This document shows, one piece after another, positions 36,145 to 44,860 of a DNA stretch of 64,000 bases. Position numbers and translations under genes: made by a program. The stretch is from Oceaniglobus roseus (lineage in GTDB: Bacteria; Pseudomonadota; Alphaproteobacteria; Rhodobacterales; Rhodobacteraceae): contig NZ_PNOS01000007.1 in the NCBI RefSeq assembly GCF_002869745.1, positions 1-64,000 of the forward strand. Reading direction: 5' to 3'. The notes under the pieces were generated by a model. It was not told where the DNA came from and did no database searches. It saw only the letters and a list, made by a program, of their open reading frames with translations. Numbering within the stretch: the first letter of the stretch is position 1; every line of letters starts with the position of its first letter.

Positions 36145-37139
36145 GGCGGCGGCGGCTGGGGGCCTCGGGGCAGGAGGTCTCGTGCGTCGGGGTCGGGGCG
36201 CTGTCCTTCTCGGATTTCTACGGGGCGACCTCGGAGGAGAACTCGCGCGCGGTGCTCGTGGCGGCGATGGAGGCGGGGGTGGATTTCATCGACACCTCCA
36301 ACATCTACGGCATGGGACGCTCGGAACGGGCGGTCGGCGCCTTCCTGCGCGACGTGCCCGAGGCGCGGGAGGCGATGAAGATCGCCACCAAGGCGGGGAT
36401 CACCACCGATGCCGGGGGGCGGCGCTGTTTCGACAACGCGCCGGAGCACCTGGAGGGGGAACTCGACGGTTCGCTGCAGCGGCTCGGGGTCGATTGCGTG
36501 GACCTGTTCTATGTCCACCGGCGCGAGGCGGCGCGGCCGATCGAGGAGGTGACGGAGACGCTGGCGCGGCTGGTCGCCAAGGGCAAGATCCGCGCCTTCG
36601 GGTTCTCCGAGATCGCGCCGTCCTCGCTGGCGCGGGCCGCGGCGGTGCATCCCGTGGCCGCGGTGCAGTCGGAGTATTCGCTGGCGACGCGGGCGCCCGA
36701 CCTCGGGCTGCGGCAGGCCTGCGCGGCGGCGGACACGGCGCTGGTGGCCTTCTCGCCGGTCGGCCGGTCGTTCCTGACCGACCGGCCGCTGCCCGAAAGC
36801 GCGGTGCCGGAGCTGGCCTTCCTGAAGGTGAACCCGCGCTTCCAGCCGCCGCATTACGCCGAGAACATCCGCCGCACCGACGGCTTCCGCGCGCTTGCCG
36901 CCGAGATGGGCGTCCCCGCGGCGGGGCTGGCGGTGGCCTGGTGCCTCGCGCAGGGGGGACATGTGATCCCGATCCCGGGCACGCGTTCGGGCGCGCATCT
37001 GCGGGGGTTGCTGGCGGGGGCGGAGATCGCGCTCGGGGCCGGGGACCTGGCGCGGATCGAGGCGGTGCTGCCGGTCGGCTGGACCTCGGGCGACCGTTAC
37101 TCCGAGGCGCAGTGGATGGGCGTCGAGCGCTACTGCTGA
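36141..37139 (+). CDS. Aldo/keto reductase
   Basis: This 332-residue TIM-barrel oxidoreductase has the catalytic group Asp51, Tyr56 ([12 protein letters not shown]), Lys84 (IATKAG) and the His of YVHRREA near 125. QSEYSLATR and the C-terminal [13 protein letters not shown] are NADPH-binding landmarks. It should reduce an aldehyde or ketone with NADPH in the cytoplasm. It overlaps cmk by four bases, so it is translated with cmk, although aldo/keto reductases are not a usual part of the aroA-cmk-rpsA cluster. Confidence 0.9.
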   Translation: MRRRRLGASGQEVSCVGVGALSFSDFYGATSEENSRAVLVAAMEAGVDFIDTSNIYGMGRSERAVGAFLRDVPEAREAMKIATKAGITTDAGGRRCFDNAPEHLEGELDGSLQRLGVDCVDLFYVHRREAARPIEEVTETLARLVAKGKIRAFGFSEIAPSSLARAAAVHPVAAVQSEYSLATRAPDLGLRQACAAADTALVAFSPVGRSFLTDRPLPESAVPELAFLKVNPRFQPPHYAENIRRTDGFRALAAEMGVPAAGLAVAWCLAQGGHVIPIPGTRSGAHLRGLLAGAEIALGAGDLARIEAVLPVGWTSGDRYSEAQWMGVERYC

Positions 37140-37274
37140 GGACTTGTGCGTCTATCATGCCGCCCGATGCGGCCGGTGGCCGATTTTTCCCCGCGGTCGG
37201 TCCCGTCGATGCCAGGCTGGCGCGGGCAGGACCCGGCGCGGTCCTGCGCCGGCGTCGTTCAGGCGGGGATCGCG

Positions 37275-37952
37275 ATGGCGACTTTCATCTACTGCCCGGT
37301 GATGACCGGGGAAATGGCCTTTCTGGCGCGGAAGTGGAACGAGGGGCGGGCGGCCATCGGCAAGCCGCCCCATCTCGTGATCGGGGCCGCCGATTCCGGC
37401 AGGACCAAGGCGCTGCGCCGGGCCTTCGTCGGCGGCGACCTCGGCGCGGTGGCGGCCGACGACAAGCTCTATCTCCTGGCCCACGGATACTGGAACGCGG
37501 GAGAGGGCGCGGTGGTCGTGGGCGCGCGGCGGGGGGACTTCCAGACCGGCGGATCGCTTCAGGGCTACACGCTGACCGGCGGCGCCGACAAGATCTACAC
37601 TCCGGACCAGCTGGCGCGGCATCTGGACAAGGAGGGGCTGCGCAAGGATTTCGTGGACCTGCGGCTGTTCTGCTGCGGCACCGGGCTGGATGCGGTCAGC
37701 CAGGTGCACGGGCCGCTCGCCCCCTACGCGCAGCGCCTGAGACTCGCCATGGCGGCCCGCGGCCATGACAGGGTCGCGGTGACGGGATACCTCGGCAGCG
37801 TCTCGGCCAGCCACGACGACCGGCCGGAGGCCGGGGTCATCTCGCTTTACGGCGCGGCGTTCCTCGGCCGCCACAAGGGGGTGGTTCTCCCCGGCGACCG
37901 ATACGCGACGCGGGCCAGCGACCACCGGGTGCGCTTGCCGCCCGAGGACTGA
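37275..37952 (+). CDS. Hypothetical protein with caspase-fold (clan CD) resemblance
   Basis: The protein is 225 residues from the ATG at 37275; the frame could extend upstream but becomes atypical. Two motifs recall clan CD cysteine peptidases such as peptidase C80 or CHAT domains. A hydrophobic strand ends in a histidine-glycine (KLYLLAHGYWN, His70), and about 60 residues on a second strand ends in a cysteine pair (VDLRLFCCGTGLDA, Cys133/Cys134). In between lie GGSLQGYTLTGGADKIYTPDQLARHL residues resembling a short linker. There is no signal peptide. Catalytic activity is not shown. It could instead be a non-enzymatic relative. Confidence 0.65.
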   Translation: MATFIYCPVMTGEMAFLARKWNEGRAAIGKPPHLVIGAADSGRTKALRRAFVGGDLGAVAADDKLYLLAHGYWNAGEGAVVVGARRGDFQTGGSLQGYTLTGGADKIYTPDQLARHLDKEGLRKDFVDLRLFCCGTGLDAVSQVHGPLAPYAQRLRLAMAARGHDRVAVTGYLGSVSASHDDRPEAGVISLYGAAFLGRHKGVVLPGDRYATRASDHRVRLPPED

Positions 37953-37983
37953 GCGCATCGCCTCCGGCGCGGGCTGCGCGCCC

Positions 37984-38012
37984 TTGCCAGCGGGGCCGCT
38001 TTGGCCTATACG
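37984..38012 (+). promoter_or_regulatory. Sigma-70-type promoter of rpsA
   Basis: TTGCCA (37984-37989) and TATACG (38007-38012) are separated by exactly 17 bases, the best-looking housekeeping promoter in the window. Transcription would begin near 38019, giving rpsA a leader of about 160 bases. Confidence 0.7.
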
Positions 38013-38055
38013 CGCAGCCGTCGAAGGGGCGGAACAGCTTCGGGCGGGGGTTGCA

Positions 38056-38085
38056 GGGTCGGTCATCACCGGCCCTTCTTGTTTT
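38056..38085 (+). terminator. Terminator-like hairpin in the rpsA leader
   Basis: Arms GGGTCGGT and ACCGGCCC around CATC form an eight-pair stem (one G-U) at 38056-38075, followed by the U-rich TTCTTGTTTT. It lies about 40 bases after the predicted start site and 95 bases before the gene. It could act as an attenuator of rpsA or as a terminator for the upstream genes. Confidence 0.6.
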
Positions 38086-38178
38086 CCCGATCCGTGCCGC
38101 CTTCAGGCCAAATCCTGTCAAAGACCGGCGGAGACAACCGTTCGGCCAGCAAAACAGACCAAAGGACCAAACCGCCAC

Positions 38179-39855
38179 ATGAGCGCATCCGCATCCATGG
38201 AGGAATTCGAAGCCCTCCTGAACGAAAGCTTCGAGATCGATACCCCCGACGAGGGTTCTGTCGTCAAGGGCCGCGTCATCGCCATCGAGGCGGGCCAGGC
38301 CATCATCGACGTCGGCTACAAGATGGAAGGCCGCGTCGAGCTGAAGGAATTCGCCGAACCGGGCGAGCAGCCGAACGTGCAGGTCGGCGACGAGGTCGAA
38401 GTCTTCCTCCGCCAGGTCGAGAACGCCCGTGGCGAAGCCGTCATCTCGCGCGAGATGGCCCGCCGCGAGGAAGCCTGGGACCGCCTGGAAAAGGCCTATG
38501 CCGACGAGAACCGCGTCGAGGGCGCGATCTTCGGCCGCGTCAAGGGCGGCTTCACCGTCGATCTCGGCGGCGCCGTGGCGTTCCTGCCCGGCAGCCAGGT
38601 CGACGTGCGCCCCGTGCGCGATGCCGGCCCGCTGATGGGGCTGAAGCAGCCGTTCCAGATCCTGAAGATGGACCGCCGCCGCGGCAACATCGTGGTCTCG
38701 CGCCGCGCGATCCTGGAAGAGAGCCGTGCCGAGCAGCGCGCCGAGGTGATCGGCAACCTGACCGAGGGCCAGGCCGTGGACGGCGTGGTGAAGAACATCA
38801 CCGAGTACGGTGCGTTCGTGGACCTTGGCGGTGTCGACGGCCTGCTGCACGTCACCGACATGGCGTGGCGCCGGGTCAACCACCCCTCGGAGATCCTGTC
38901 GATCGGCGAGACCGTGAAGGTCCAGGTCATCAAGATCAACAAGGAAACCCACCGCATCAGCCTTGGCATGAAGCAGCTGCAGGCCGATCCGTGGGATACG
39001 GTCGAAGCCAAGTTCCCGATCGATTCGGTGCACACCGGCCGCGTCACCAACATCACCGACTACGGCGCCTTCGTGGAGCTGGAGCCGGGGGTCGAGGGGC
39101 TGGTCCACGTCTCGGAGATGTCCTGGACGAAGAAGAACGTGCACCCGGGCAAGATCGTCTCCACCTCGCAGGAAGTGGAAGTCATGGTGCTGGAGATCGA
39201 CAGCGCCAAGCGCCGCGTGTCGCTGGGCCTGAAGCAGACCATGCGCAACCCGTGGGAAGTCTTCGCCGAGACGCACCCCGAGGGCACCCACGTCGAGGGC
39301 GACGTCAAGAACATCACCGAATTCGGTCTGTTCATCGGTCTCGACAACGACATCGACGGCATGGTGCACCTCTCGGACCTCAGCTGGGACCAGAGGGGCG
39401 AGGAGGCGATCCAGTCCTACCAGAAGGGCGACACCGTGCAGGCCGTCGTGACCGAGGTGGACGTCGAGAAGGAGCGCATCTCGCTCTCGATCAAGGCGCT
39501 GGACGACAGCTTCACCGGCGCCACCGAAGGCGTGAAGCGCGGGTCGGTGATCACCGTCACCGTGACCTCGATCGAGGATGGCGGCATCGAGGTGGAGTAT
39601 GAGGGCGCGAAGTCCTTCATCCGCCGCTCGGACCTGTCGCGCGACCGCGCCGAGCAGCGCCCCGAGCGCTTCCAGGTCGGCGACAAGGTGGACGTCCGCG
39701 TCACCAACGTCGACCAGAAGACCCGCCGCCTGGGCCTGTCGATCAAGGCCCGCGAGATCGCCGAGGAGAAGGAGGCCGTGGAACAGTACGGCTCGTCCGA
39801 CTCGGGCGCCTCGCTTGGCGACATCCTCGGTGCGGCGCTGAAGGGCGACGACTGA
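38179..39855 (+). CDS. rpsA: 30S ribosomal protein S1
   Basis: This 558-residue protein has six S1 RNA-binding repeats, the length of the family (E. coli 557). Landmarks of successive repeats are VVKGRVIAIEAGQAIIDVGYK, GAIFGRVKGGFTVDLGG, GVVKNITEYGAFVDLGGVDGLLHVTD, GRVTNITDYGAFVELEPGVEGLVHVSE, GDVKNITEFGLFIGLDNDIDGMVHLSD and SVITVTVTSIEDGGIEV. It brings mRNA to the 30S subunit. AAAGGA lies 12 bases before the ATG. E. coli S1 represses its own translation; similar control here is inferred. It has its own promoter and a terminator after it. Confidence 0.96.
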   Translation: MSASASMEEFEALLNESFEIDTPDEGSVVKGRVIAIEAGQAIIDVGYKMEGRVELKEFAEPGEQPNVQVGDEVEVFLRQVENARGEAVISREMARREEAWDRLEKAYADENRVEGAIFGRVKGGFTVDLGGAVAFLPGSQVDVRPVRDAGPLMGLKQPFQILKMDRRRGNIVVSRRAILEESRAEQRAEVIGNLTEGQAVDGVVKNITEYGAFVDLGGVDGLLHVTDMAWRRVNHPSEILSIGETVKVQVIKINKETHRISLGMKQLQADPWDTVEAKFPIDSVHTGRVTNITDYGAFVELEPGVEGLVHVSEMSWTKKNVHPGKIVSTSQEVEVMVLEIDSAKRRVSLGLKQTMRNPWEVFAETHPEGTHVEGDVKNITEFGLFIGLDNDIDGMVHLSDLSWDQRGEEAIQSYQKGDTVQAVVTEVDVEKERISLSIKALDDSFTGATEGVKRGSVITVTVTSIEDGGIEVEYEGAKSFIRRSDLSRDRAEQRPERFQVGDKVDVRVTNVDQKTRRLGLSIKAREIAEEKEAVEQYGSSDSGASLGDILGAALKGDD

Positions 39856-39888
39856 GTCGCCACGCGCCCCGCACAGGGCAGCAACAGG

Positions 39889-39923
39889 ACACCCCGCGCA
39901 GCCTGCGCGGGGTGTTTTCGTTT
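39889..39923 (+). terminator. Rho-independent terminator of rpsA
   Basis: Perfect 12-base arms ACACCCCGCGCA and TGCGCGGGGTGT around GCC are followed by TTTCGTTT. It starts 34 bases after the rpsA stop. Confidence 0.92.
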
Positions 39924-40208
39924 CCGCGCCATGTTGGCGTCAGCGGCGCAATAGTACGTCCGGCTGCCGTATGGAGGGGCGGACGAATCAAGCGCGGACC
40001 AGCGCGGCCGACTTGGCCCCGACGATGCGCGGCGCGGGTCGTCGGACGCGGAGGCGACACGATTTGCGTCTTTTAACAGCGATCTAGCCGGCAGATTGGC
40101 GCCGGCGCCGGTGCGGGCGCAGTTTCGCGCCGCGGATTAATCGCCTATACTCTCCGGGCGTCCGTGGTGGACCGGAGCCGCGGAATGACGTGATTGGGGG
40201 ACCGATGC
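39924..40208 (+). promoter_or_regulatory. Intergenic region with probable ihfB promoter
   Basis: No gene is seen in the 353 bases between rpsA and ihfB besides the terminator at the left end. TATACT at 40146-40151 stands 17 bases from a weak TTTCGC (40123-40128) and can serve as the ihfB promoter. A GGCGCCGGCGCC palindrome lies near 40100. Confidence 0.5.
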
Positions 40209-40490
40209 ATGATCCGTTCTGAATTGATTCAGAAGATAGCCGACGAGAATCCTCACCTGTACCAGCGCGACGTCGAAAGGATCGTGAACACGATCTTCGA
40301 GGAGATCATCTCGGCCATGGCACGGGGCGATCGGGTGGAACTCCGCGGATTCGGGGCCTTTTCGGTGAAGAAGCGGGATGCGAGAGTGGGGCGGAACCCG
40401 AGGACCGGTGAATCGGTTCCGGTGGAGGAGAAGCACGTGCCGTTCTTCAAGACCGGCAAGCTGCTCCGCGACCGTCTGAACGAGGAATAG
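40209..40490 (+). CDS. ihfB: Integration host factor subunit beta
   Basis: This 93-residue HU/IHF-fold protein binds and sharply bends DNA as a heterodimer with Ihf[18 protein letters not shown] opens the family, and the arm region [21 protein letters not shown] (about 61-81) carries the intercalating proline. I used the ATG at 40209, which has GGGGGACC upstream. Position downstream of rpsA is conserved in proteobacteria. LapA follows after 8 bases. Confidence 0.94.
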   Translation: MIRSELIQKIADENPHLYQRDVERIVNTIFEEIISAMARGDRVELRGFGAFSVKKRDARVGRNPRTGESVPVEEKHVPFFKTGKLLRDRLNEE

Positions 40491-40498
40491 GATCCCGA

Positions 40499-40837
40499 AT
40501 GCGCTACATCCGCTACATCGTGCTCGCCGCCCTGGCGGTCGTGCTGATCGTCATCGCCCTCGCCAACCGCGAGCCGGTGGTGCTGGAGCTGCTGCCGACC
40601 GAGCTTGGCACCTACCTCGGCGTGACCTGGTCCGTGCGCCTGCCGCTGTTCCTTGTCATACTCATGGGCGTCGCCGCGGGGGTCCTCGTCGGTTTCATCT
40701 GGGAATGGCTGCGCGAGCACAAGCACCGCGCCGAGGCCGCCCGCCGCCGCCGCGAGGCCGAGCGGCTGGAGGCCGAGGTGAAGCGCATGAAGGCGCCGCG
40801 CGGCCGCAGCGACGACGTGCTGGCGCTGCTGGAATAG
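40499..40837 (+). CDS. LapA/DUF1049-family membrane protein
   Basis: This 112-residue protein has two transmembrane helices (about 5-22 and 47-69), joined by a short periplasmic loop with [11 protein letters not shown]. It ends in a charged, coiled-coil-like cytoplasmic tail (about 70-98). This is the layout of LapA (YciS), which with LapB helps regulate LPS assembly in enterobacteria; a lapB partner is not in view. It follows ihfB by 8 bases and precedes trpF by 22, so it belongs to a multigene unit. Confidence 0.88.
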   Translation: MRYIRYIVLAALAVVLIVIALANREPVVLELLPTELGTYLGVTWSVRLPLFLVILMGVAAGVLVGFIWEWLREHKHRAEAARRRREAERLEAEVKRMKAPRGRSDDVLALLE

Positions 40838-40859
40838 GCGCGGACGAAGGGCCCTTTCG

Positions 40860-41501
40860 ATGACTGGAGTGCGGGTGAAGATCTGCGGGCTGACCGAGCC
40901 CGTGGGTCTCGACGCCGCCGTGGCGGCGGGCGCCGCCTATGTCGGCTTCGTCTTCTTCCCGCGCTCGCCCCGCAACGTGAGCCCCGAGGCGGCGGCGGCG
41001 CTGGCCGACCGGGTGCCGCCGGGGCGTTGCAAGGTGGCCTTGACGGTGGATGCGGACGACGACGCGCTGGCGGCGATCCTCGACGTCGCGCCGATCGACA
41101 TGCTGCAACTCCACGGCCGCGAGACCCCGGAGCGGGTGGCGGAGGTGCGCCGCAGGTTCGGGTTGCCGGTGATGAAGGCGGTGGGACTGGCGGCGGCGGA
41201 GGATCTGTCGGCGCTCGACCGCTACGCCGGGGTCGCCGACCAGATCCTGGTCGACGCGAAGCCGCCGAAGGATGGCGTGCTGCCCGGCGGCAATGGCCTC
41301 AGCTTCGACTGGCGGCTGCTGCAGGGGCGGCGCTGGCCGGTGCCGTGGATGCTGGCGGGCGGCCTCGAGGCCGGGAACGTGGCCGAGGCGCTGCGGCTGA
41401 CGGGCGCGCGGCAGGTGGACCTGTCCTCGGGGGTCGAAAGCGCGCCGGGCATCAAGGATCCGCAGCGGATCCGGGCCTTCATGGCGGCGGCGCAGGCCTG
41501 A
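40860..41501 (+). CDS. trpF: Phosphoribosylanthranilate isomerase
   Basis: This 213-residue TIM barrel isomerises phosphoribosylanthranilate in tryptophan synthesis. Cys in KICGLTEP near residue 8 and Asp in LVDAKPP near 136-142 are the general base and acid, and [12 protein letters not shown] with [14 protein letters not shown] forms the phosphate-binding end. It is directly downstream of lapA. The next gene in the same direction is an acetyltransferase, then trpB, with a palindrome cluster in between. Confidence 0.94.
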   Translation: MTGVRVKICGLTEPVGLDAAVAAGAAYVGFVFFPRSPRNVSPEAAAALADRVPPGRCKVALTVDADDDALAAILDVAPIDMLQLHGRETPERVAEVRRRFGLPVMKAVGLAAAEDLSALDRYAGVADQILVDAKPPKDGVLPGGNGLSFDWRLLQGRRWPVPWMLAGGLEAGNVAEALRLTGARQVDLSSGVESAPGIKDPQRIRAFMAAAQA

Positions 41502-41538
41502 CGCGGCAGGTGTCCGCGCGGGCGTCTGCCGCGGGGAA

Positions 41539-41655
41539 GCGGACTTCTCGAGAAGTCCGCACCGCTTTTCTGCAGAAAAGCGGTCGCGGTGCCGGAGGTC
41601 GGAGCGGGAGACCGGAATTCTCGAGAATTCCGGTCCGCTTTTCTTCAGAAAAGCG
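41539..41655. repeat. Cluster of short palindromes, copy B
   Basis: Four palindromes lie in the 191-base gap after trpF. The one at 41539-41560 (arm GCGGACTTCTC) is identical to 18355-18376. The one at 41561-41584 has arm ACCGCTTTTCTG, the one at 41611-41634 arm ACCGGAATTCTC, and 41635-41655 is another CCGCTTTTCT-type copy. The two types alternate, as they do in the cluster at 18256-18422, 23 kb away. A pair of palindromes may act as RNA hairpins or as protein-binding DNA. Confidence 0.9.
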
Positions 41656-41692
41656 ATGCCAAGGGATCGACCGTGGAAGAAGGAGGGGGGCG

Positions 41693-42154
41693 ATGGAGCA
41701 GCGCGACGGGGTGATCTGGCGGAAGGCGGTGCGGCAGGACGTGCCGACGGTCGTCGCACTGCTGCGCGACGATGCGCTCGGGGCCGGGCGGGAAGACGGC
41801 GACGATGCGCTCTATCTCGCGGCCTTCGACGCGATGCAGGCCGAGGGCGGCAATCACCTGATCGTCGGCGAGGCGGATGGGCGCATCGTCGCCACCTACC
41901 AGATCACCTTCATCTCCGGCCTCTCGCTCACCGCGGCGCGGCGGGCGCAGGTCGAGTCGGTCAGGGTGGATGCCGCGCTGCGCGGGCAGGGGCTGGGCAC
42001 CCGGCTCATGGCGGACGCCGAGGCGCGGGCCCGTGCCGCGGGCTGTGCGCTGATCCAGCTCACCACCAACGCCACCCGCACGGGCGCCCATGCCTTCTAT
42101 GCCCGGCTCGGCTTCACCCCCAGCCACCTCGGCTTCAAGCGGCGGCTCGACTAG
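41693..42154 (+). CDS. GNAT-family N-acetyltransferase
   Basis: This 153-residue protein has the GNAT fold. RKAVRQDVPTVVALL opens the domain, VESVRVDAALRGQGLGTRLM (about 87-106) carries the acetyl-CoA pyrophosphate-binding Q/RxxGxG/A loop, and GAHAFYARLGFTPSHLGFK is the C-terminal family ending. A GGAGGG lies close before the ATG at 41693. The acceptor substrate is unknown. It is placed between trpF and trpB behind the palindrome cluster. Confidence 0.87.
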   Translation: MEQRDGVIWRKAVRQDVPTVVALLRDDALGAGREDGDDALYLAAFDAMQAEGGNHLIVGEADGRIVATYQITFISGLSLTAARRAQVESVRVDAALRGQGLGTRLMADAEARARAAGCALIQLTTNATRTGAHAFYARLGFTPSHLGFKRRLD

Positions 42155-42219
42155 GCTCACGGCTTTACCGCGGCCTTCGGGCGGAGTAGGGGAGGGGGCC
42201 ACCAGCGGGAGGGTTCACC

Positions 42220-43452
42220 ATGGCCAACGATCTGTTCAACAGCTTCATGACCGGCCCGGACGAGAACGGGCGCTTCGGCGACTTCGGCGGACGCTTCGTG
42301 TCCGAGACGCTGATGCCGCTGATCCTGAGCCTCGAGGAGGAATACGAGAGGGCGAAGACCGACCAGGGCTTCTGGGACGAGATGAACCATCTCTGGACCC
42401 ATTACGTCGGCCGCCCCAGCCCGATGTATTTCGCCGAGCGGATGACCGAGCATCTCGGCGGTGCCAAGGTCTATTTCAAGCGCGACGAGCTGAACCACAC
42501 CGGCGCCCACAAGATCAACAACGTGCTGGGGCAGATCCTGCTGGCGCGGCGCATGGGCAAGACCCGGATCATCGCCGAGACCGGGGCGGGCCAGCACGGC
42601 GTCGCCACCGCCACCGTCTGCGCCAAGTTCGGGCTGAAGTGCGTCGTCTACATGGGCGCCCACGACGTGGAGCGGCAGTCGCCCAACGTGTTCCGGATGA
42701 AGCTGCTCGGCGCCGAGGTCGTGCCGGTGACCTCGGGCCGGGGTACGCTGAAGGACGCGATGAACGATGCGCTGCGCGACTGGGTGACCAACGTGCGCGA
42801 CACCTTCTACTGCATCGGCACGGTGGCGGGGCCGCACCCCTATCCGGCGATGGTGCGCGACTTCCAGTCGATCATCGGCAAGGAGGCGAAGGCCCAGCTG
42901 ATGGAGCAGGAGGGACGGCTGCCCGACACCATCATCGCAGCGATCGGCGGCGGCTCGAACGCCATGGGCCTGTTCTATCCCTTCCTCGACGACAAGGAGG
43001 TGTCGATCATCGGGGTCGAGGCCGGCGGCAAGGGCGTGAACGCGAAGATGGAGCACTGCGCCTCGCTGACCGGCGGCCGGCCCGGGGTGCTGCACGGCAA
43101 CCGGACCTACCTGCTGCAGGACGACGACGGGCAGATCCTCGAGGGCTTCTCGATCTCGGCGGGGCTCGATTACCCCGGCATCGGGCCGGAGCACGCCTGG
43201 CTGCACGACATCGGCCGGGCGCACTACGTCTCGATCACCGATGCCGAGGCGCTGGAGGCGTTCAAGCTCAGCTGCGCTCTGGAGGGCATCATCCCGGCGC
43301 TCGAACCCTCGCACGCGCTGGCGCACGTGATGAAGATCGCGCCGGAGCTGCCGAAGGATCACATCATCTGCATGAACATGTGCGGGCGCGGGGACAAGGA
43401 CATCTTCACCGTCGCCAAGCACCTCGCATGGGACATGACGGGGAGTTCCTGA
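42220..43452 (+). CDS. trpB: Tryptophan synthase beta chain
   Basis: This 410-residue PLP enzyme joins indole and serine in the last step of tryptophan synthesis. The PLP lysine is Lys98 in HTGAHKINN, with the following GAGQHG segment and a GGGSNAMG loop near 245 holding the phosphate. Length matches TrpB1. GGGAGGG stands before the start. Its partner gene trpA is not next to it but about 7.4 kb away on the other strand, an unusual separation. Confidence 0.96.
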   Translation: MANDLFNSFMTGPDENGRFGDFGGRFVSETLMPLILSLEEEYERAKTDQGFWDEMNHLWTHYVGRPSPMYFAERMTEHLGGAKVYFKRDELNHTGAHKINNVLGQILLARRMGKTRIIAETGAGQHGVATATVCAKFGLKCVVYMGAHDVERQSPNVFRMKLLGAEVVPVTSGRGTLKDAMNDALRDWVTNVRDTFYCIGTVAGPHPYPAMVRDFQSIIGKEAKAQLMEQEGRLPDTIIAAIGGGSNAMGLFYPFLDDKEVSIIGVEAGGKGVNAKMEHCASLTGGRPGVLHGNRTYLLQDDDGQILEGFSISAGLDYPGIGPEHAWLHDIGRAHYVSITDAEALEAFKLSCALEGIIPALEPSHALAHVMKIAPELPKDHIICMNMCGRGDKDIFTVAKHLAWDMTGSS

Positions 43453-43568
43453 GTCACACAAGCATGTGAAATCCGCTCGCTTTTTGATGATCGGCCCTTG
43501 ATGCAACCTTTCTGCGCTGCGGCGGGTTGGTGGGCCGAAGCTTAGAAAAGCTGAAAAAGGAGTAACAC

Positions 43569-44444
43569 ATGTTTAACAAGTTCATCACCTCCACCGCCAC
43601 CGTCGCCCTTCTGCTTGGTGCCGCCGGTGCCGCTTCGGCGCAGTCGATGATCGGAACCACGGGGGCGACCTTCAAGGGCTCCACCGTGACCTTCCCTAAC
43701 GTCGAGGCGCCGAGCGATGGCTACCTCGTGATCCACGAGGTGCGTGGCGGCCAGGTGGTCGCGCCGCAGTCGCTGGGGTATACGCCGGTGATGGCGGGCG
43801 ACAACGCGAACGTCGCCGTCGACATCGGCATGCCGTTCGAGGAGGGCATGACATACCAGGCGATGCTGCATGCCGAGACCAACGGCAACGACACCTACGA
43901 CTTCGGCGAAGGCATGACCGACGTCGACACGCCGGTGGTGGCCTCGGGCGCGCCGATCACGCAGAACTTCATCGTGGCGAAGGGCGGGGTCGAGATGACC
44001 GAGCCGACGTCCGAATACGCCTCGGTGCCGAAGGTCGACGCGAACGATCCGAACGACAACCGCGACAACGTCCGGCAGGACGACACGTCGACGCGGATCG
44101 GCGAGGTCCCGATGTTCGCGGAGTCCTCGGTCGCCGTCTCGGGCGACACCGCCACCTTCCCGCGGGTCGATGCCGGGCAGCCGGGCTTCCTGACCATCCA
44201 CGAGATCGCCAATGGCCAGCCGGTGCTGAACGAGTCGCTGGGCTATGCCGCGCTGCAGCCGGGTGAGAACGACAACGTGACCGTGGATGTCGACGCGCCC
44301 TTCGTGAAGGGCAAGAGCTATGTGGCCATGATCCACAACGACACGAACGACAACGATCGGTTCGACGCCAACGGCGGCGCCGAGGTGGACAGCCCCGCGC
44401 TGGACAACGGGCAGCCGGTGATGCTGGAGTTCACCGCGTCGTAA
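43569..44444 (+). CDS. Secreted protein with two DUF7282-like repeats
   Basis: This 291-residue protein has a signal peptide (cleavage near 24, SAQSMIGT). Two related domains of about 100 residues occupy roughly 35-135 and 175-285. Each has the pattern VTFPNVEAPSDGYLVIHE / ATFPRVDAGQPGFLTIHE, SLGY, a V-x-V-D strand and LHAETNGNDTYDF / IHNDTNDNDRFD. That resembles DUF7282-type beta-sandwich domains. The protein is strongly acidic, with Asn/Asp repeats that could bind calcium. AAGGAG precedes the ATG and a terminator follows. Function unknown; a periplasmic or exported role is inferred. Confidence 0.82.
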   Translation: MFNKFITSTATVALLLGAAGAASAQSMIGTTGATFKGSTVTFPNVEAPSDGYLVIHEVRGGQVVAPQSLGYTPVMAGDNANVAVDIGMPFEEGMTYQAMLHAETNGNDTYDFGEGMTDVDTPVVASGAPITQNFIVAKGGVEMTEPTSEYASVPKVDANDPNDNRDNVRQDDTSTRIGEVPMFAESSVAVSGDTATFPRVDAGQPGFLTIHEIANGQPVLNESLGYAALQPGENDNVTVDVDAPFVKGKSYVAMIHNDTNDNDRFDANGGAEVDSPALDNGQPVMLEFTAS

Positions 44445-44477
44445 GACGCCCGCAGGACGAACTGCGGATCGAGACAG

Positions 44478-44506
44478 GGGGCCGTCCTTCGGGGCGGCCC
44501 CTTTCG
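44478..44506 (+). terminator. Rho-independent terminator
   Basis: Arms GGGGGCCGTCC and GGGCGGCCCC around TTCG, followed by TTT, sit 33 bases after the DUF7282-like gene. The stem is G/C-rich; the U-run is short. Confidence 0.8.
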
Positions 44507-44517
44507 TCATGATCGCA

Positions 44518-44841
44518 TCAGGCGATGCTGAAGAAGATCACCGTGACGTCACGCCTGCCGTCTTCGGTCGGGCCGTAGATCTCGTCGAGGATCCGGCGCA
44601 GACCGTCGCGGCTGCGGGCCTCCGCGTCATGCTCCAGCGCCAGCAGCCCCTCGGGGATCTCGTCCAGCAGGCAGCGCAGGAGGCCGGTGATCGGCGCGGT
44701 GATCCGCCCCGCGTGCCCCTCGATCTGGAGCACATCGCCGATGGACGCGGTGCGTGCCCACTTGTCGCCGTGGCGCACGGTGATGTTCAGACCCTCGTGG
44801 AAGGTTGGATTGACGAAGTCGATCGGGTGCTGTCGGCTCAT
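44518..44841 (-). CDS. Hypothetical protein
   Basis: This 107-residue cytoplasmic protein shows a beta-strand-rich first half (VNPTFHEGLNITVRHGDKW, VLQIEGHAGRITAPITG). A helix follows with DEIPEGLLALEHDAEARSRDGLRRILDEIYG. I recognise no family. It ends convergent with the DUF7282-like gene, and its start lies 19 bases from the end of the DUF2237 gene, the next gene upstream in the same direction, so the two are probably co-transcribed. Confidence 0.65.
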   Translation of the reverse strand: MSRQHPIDFVNPTFHEGLNITVRHGDKWARTASIGDVLQIEGHAGRITAPITGLLRCLLDEIPEGLLALEHDAEARSRDGLRRILDEIYGPTEDGRRDVTVIFFSIA

Positions 44842-44860
44842 CGGCGTCGCTCCGGGAGGG

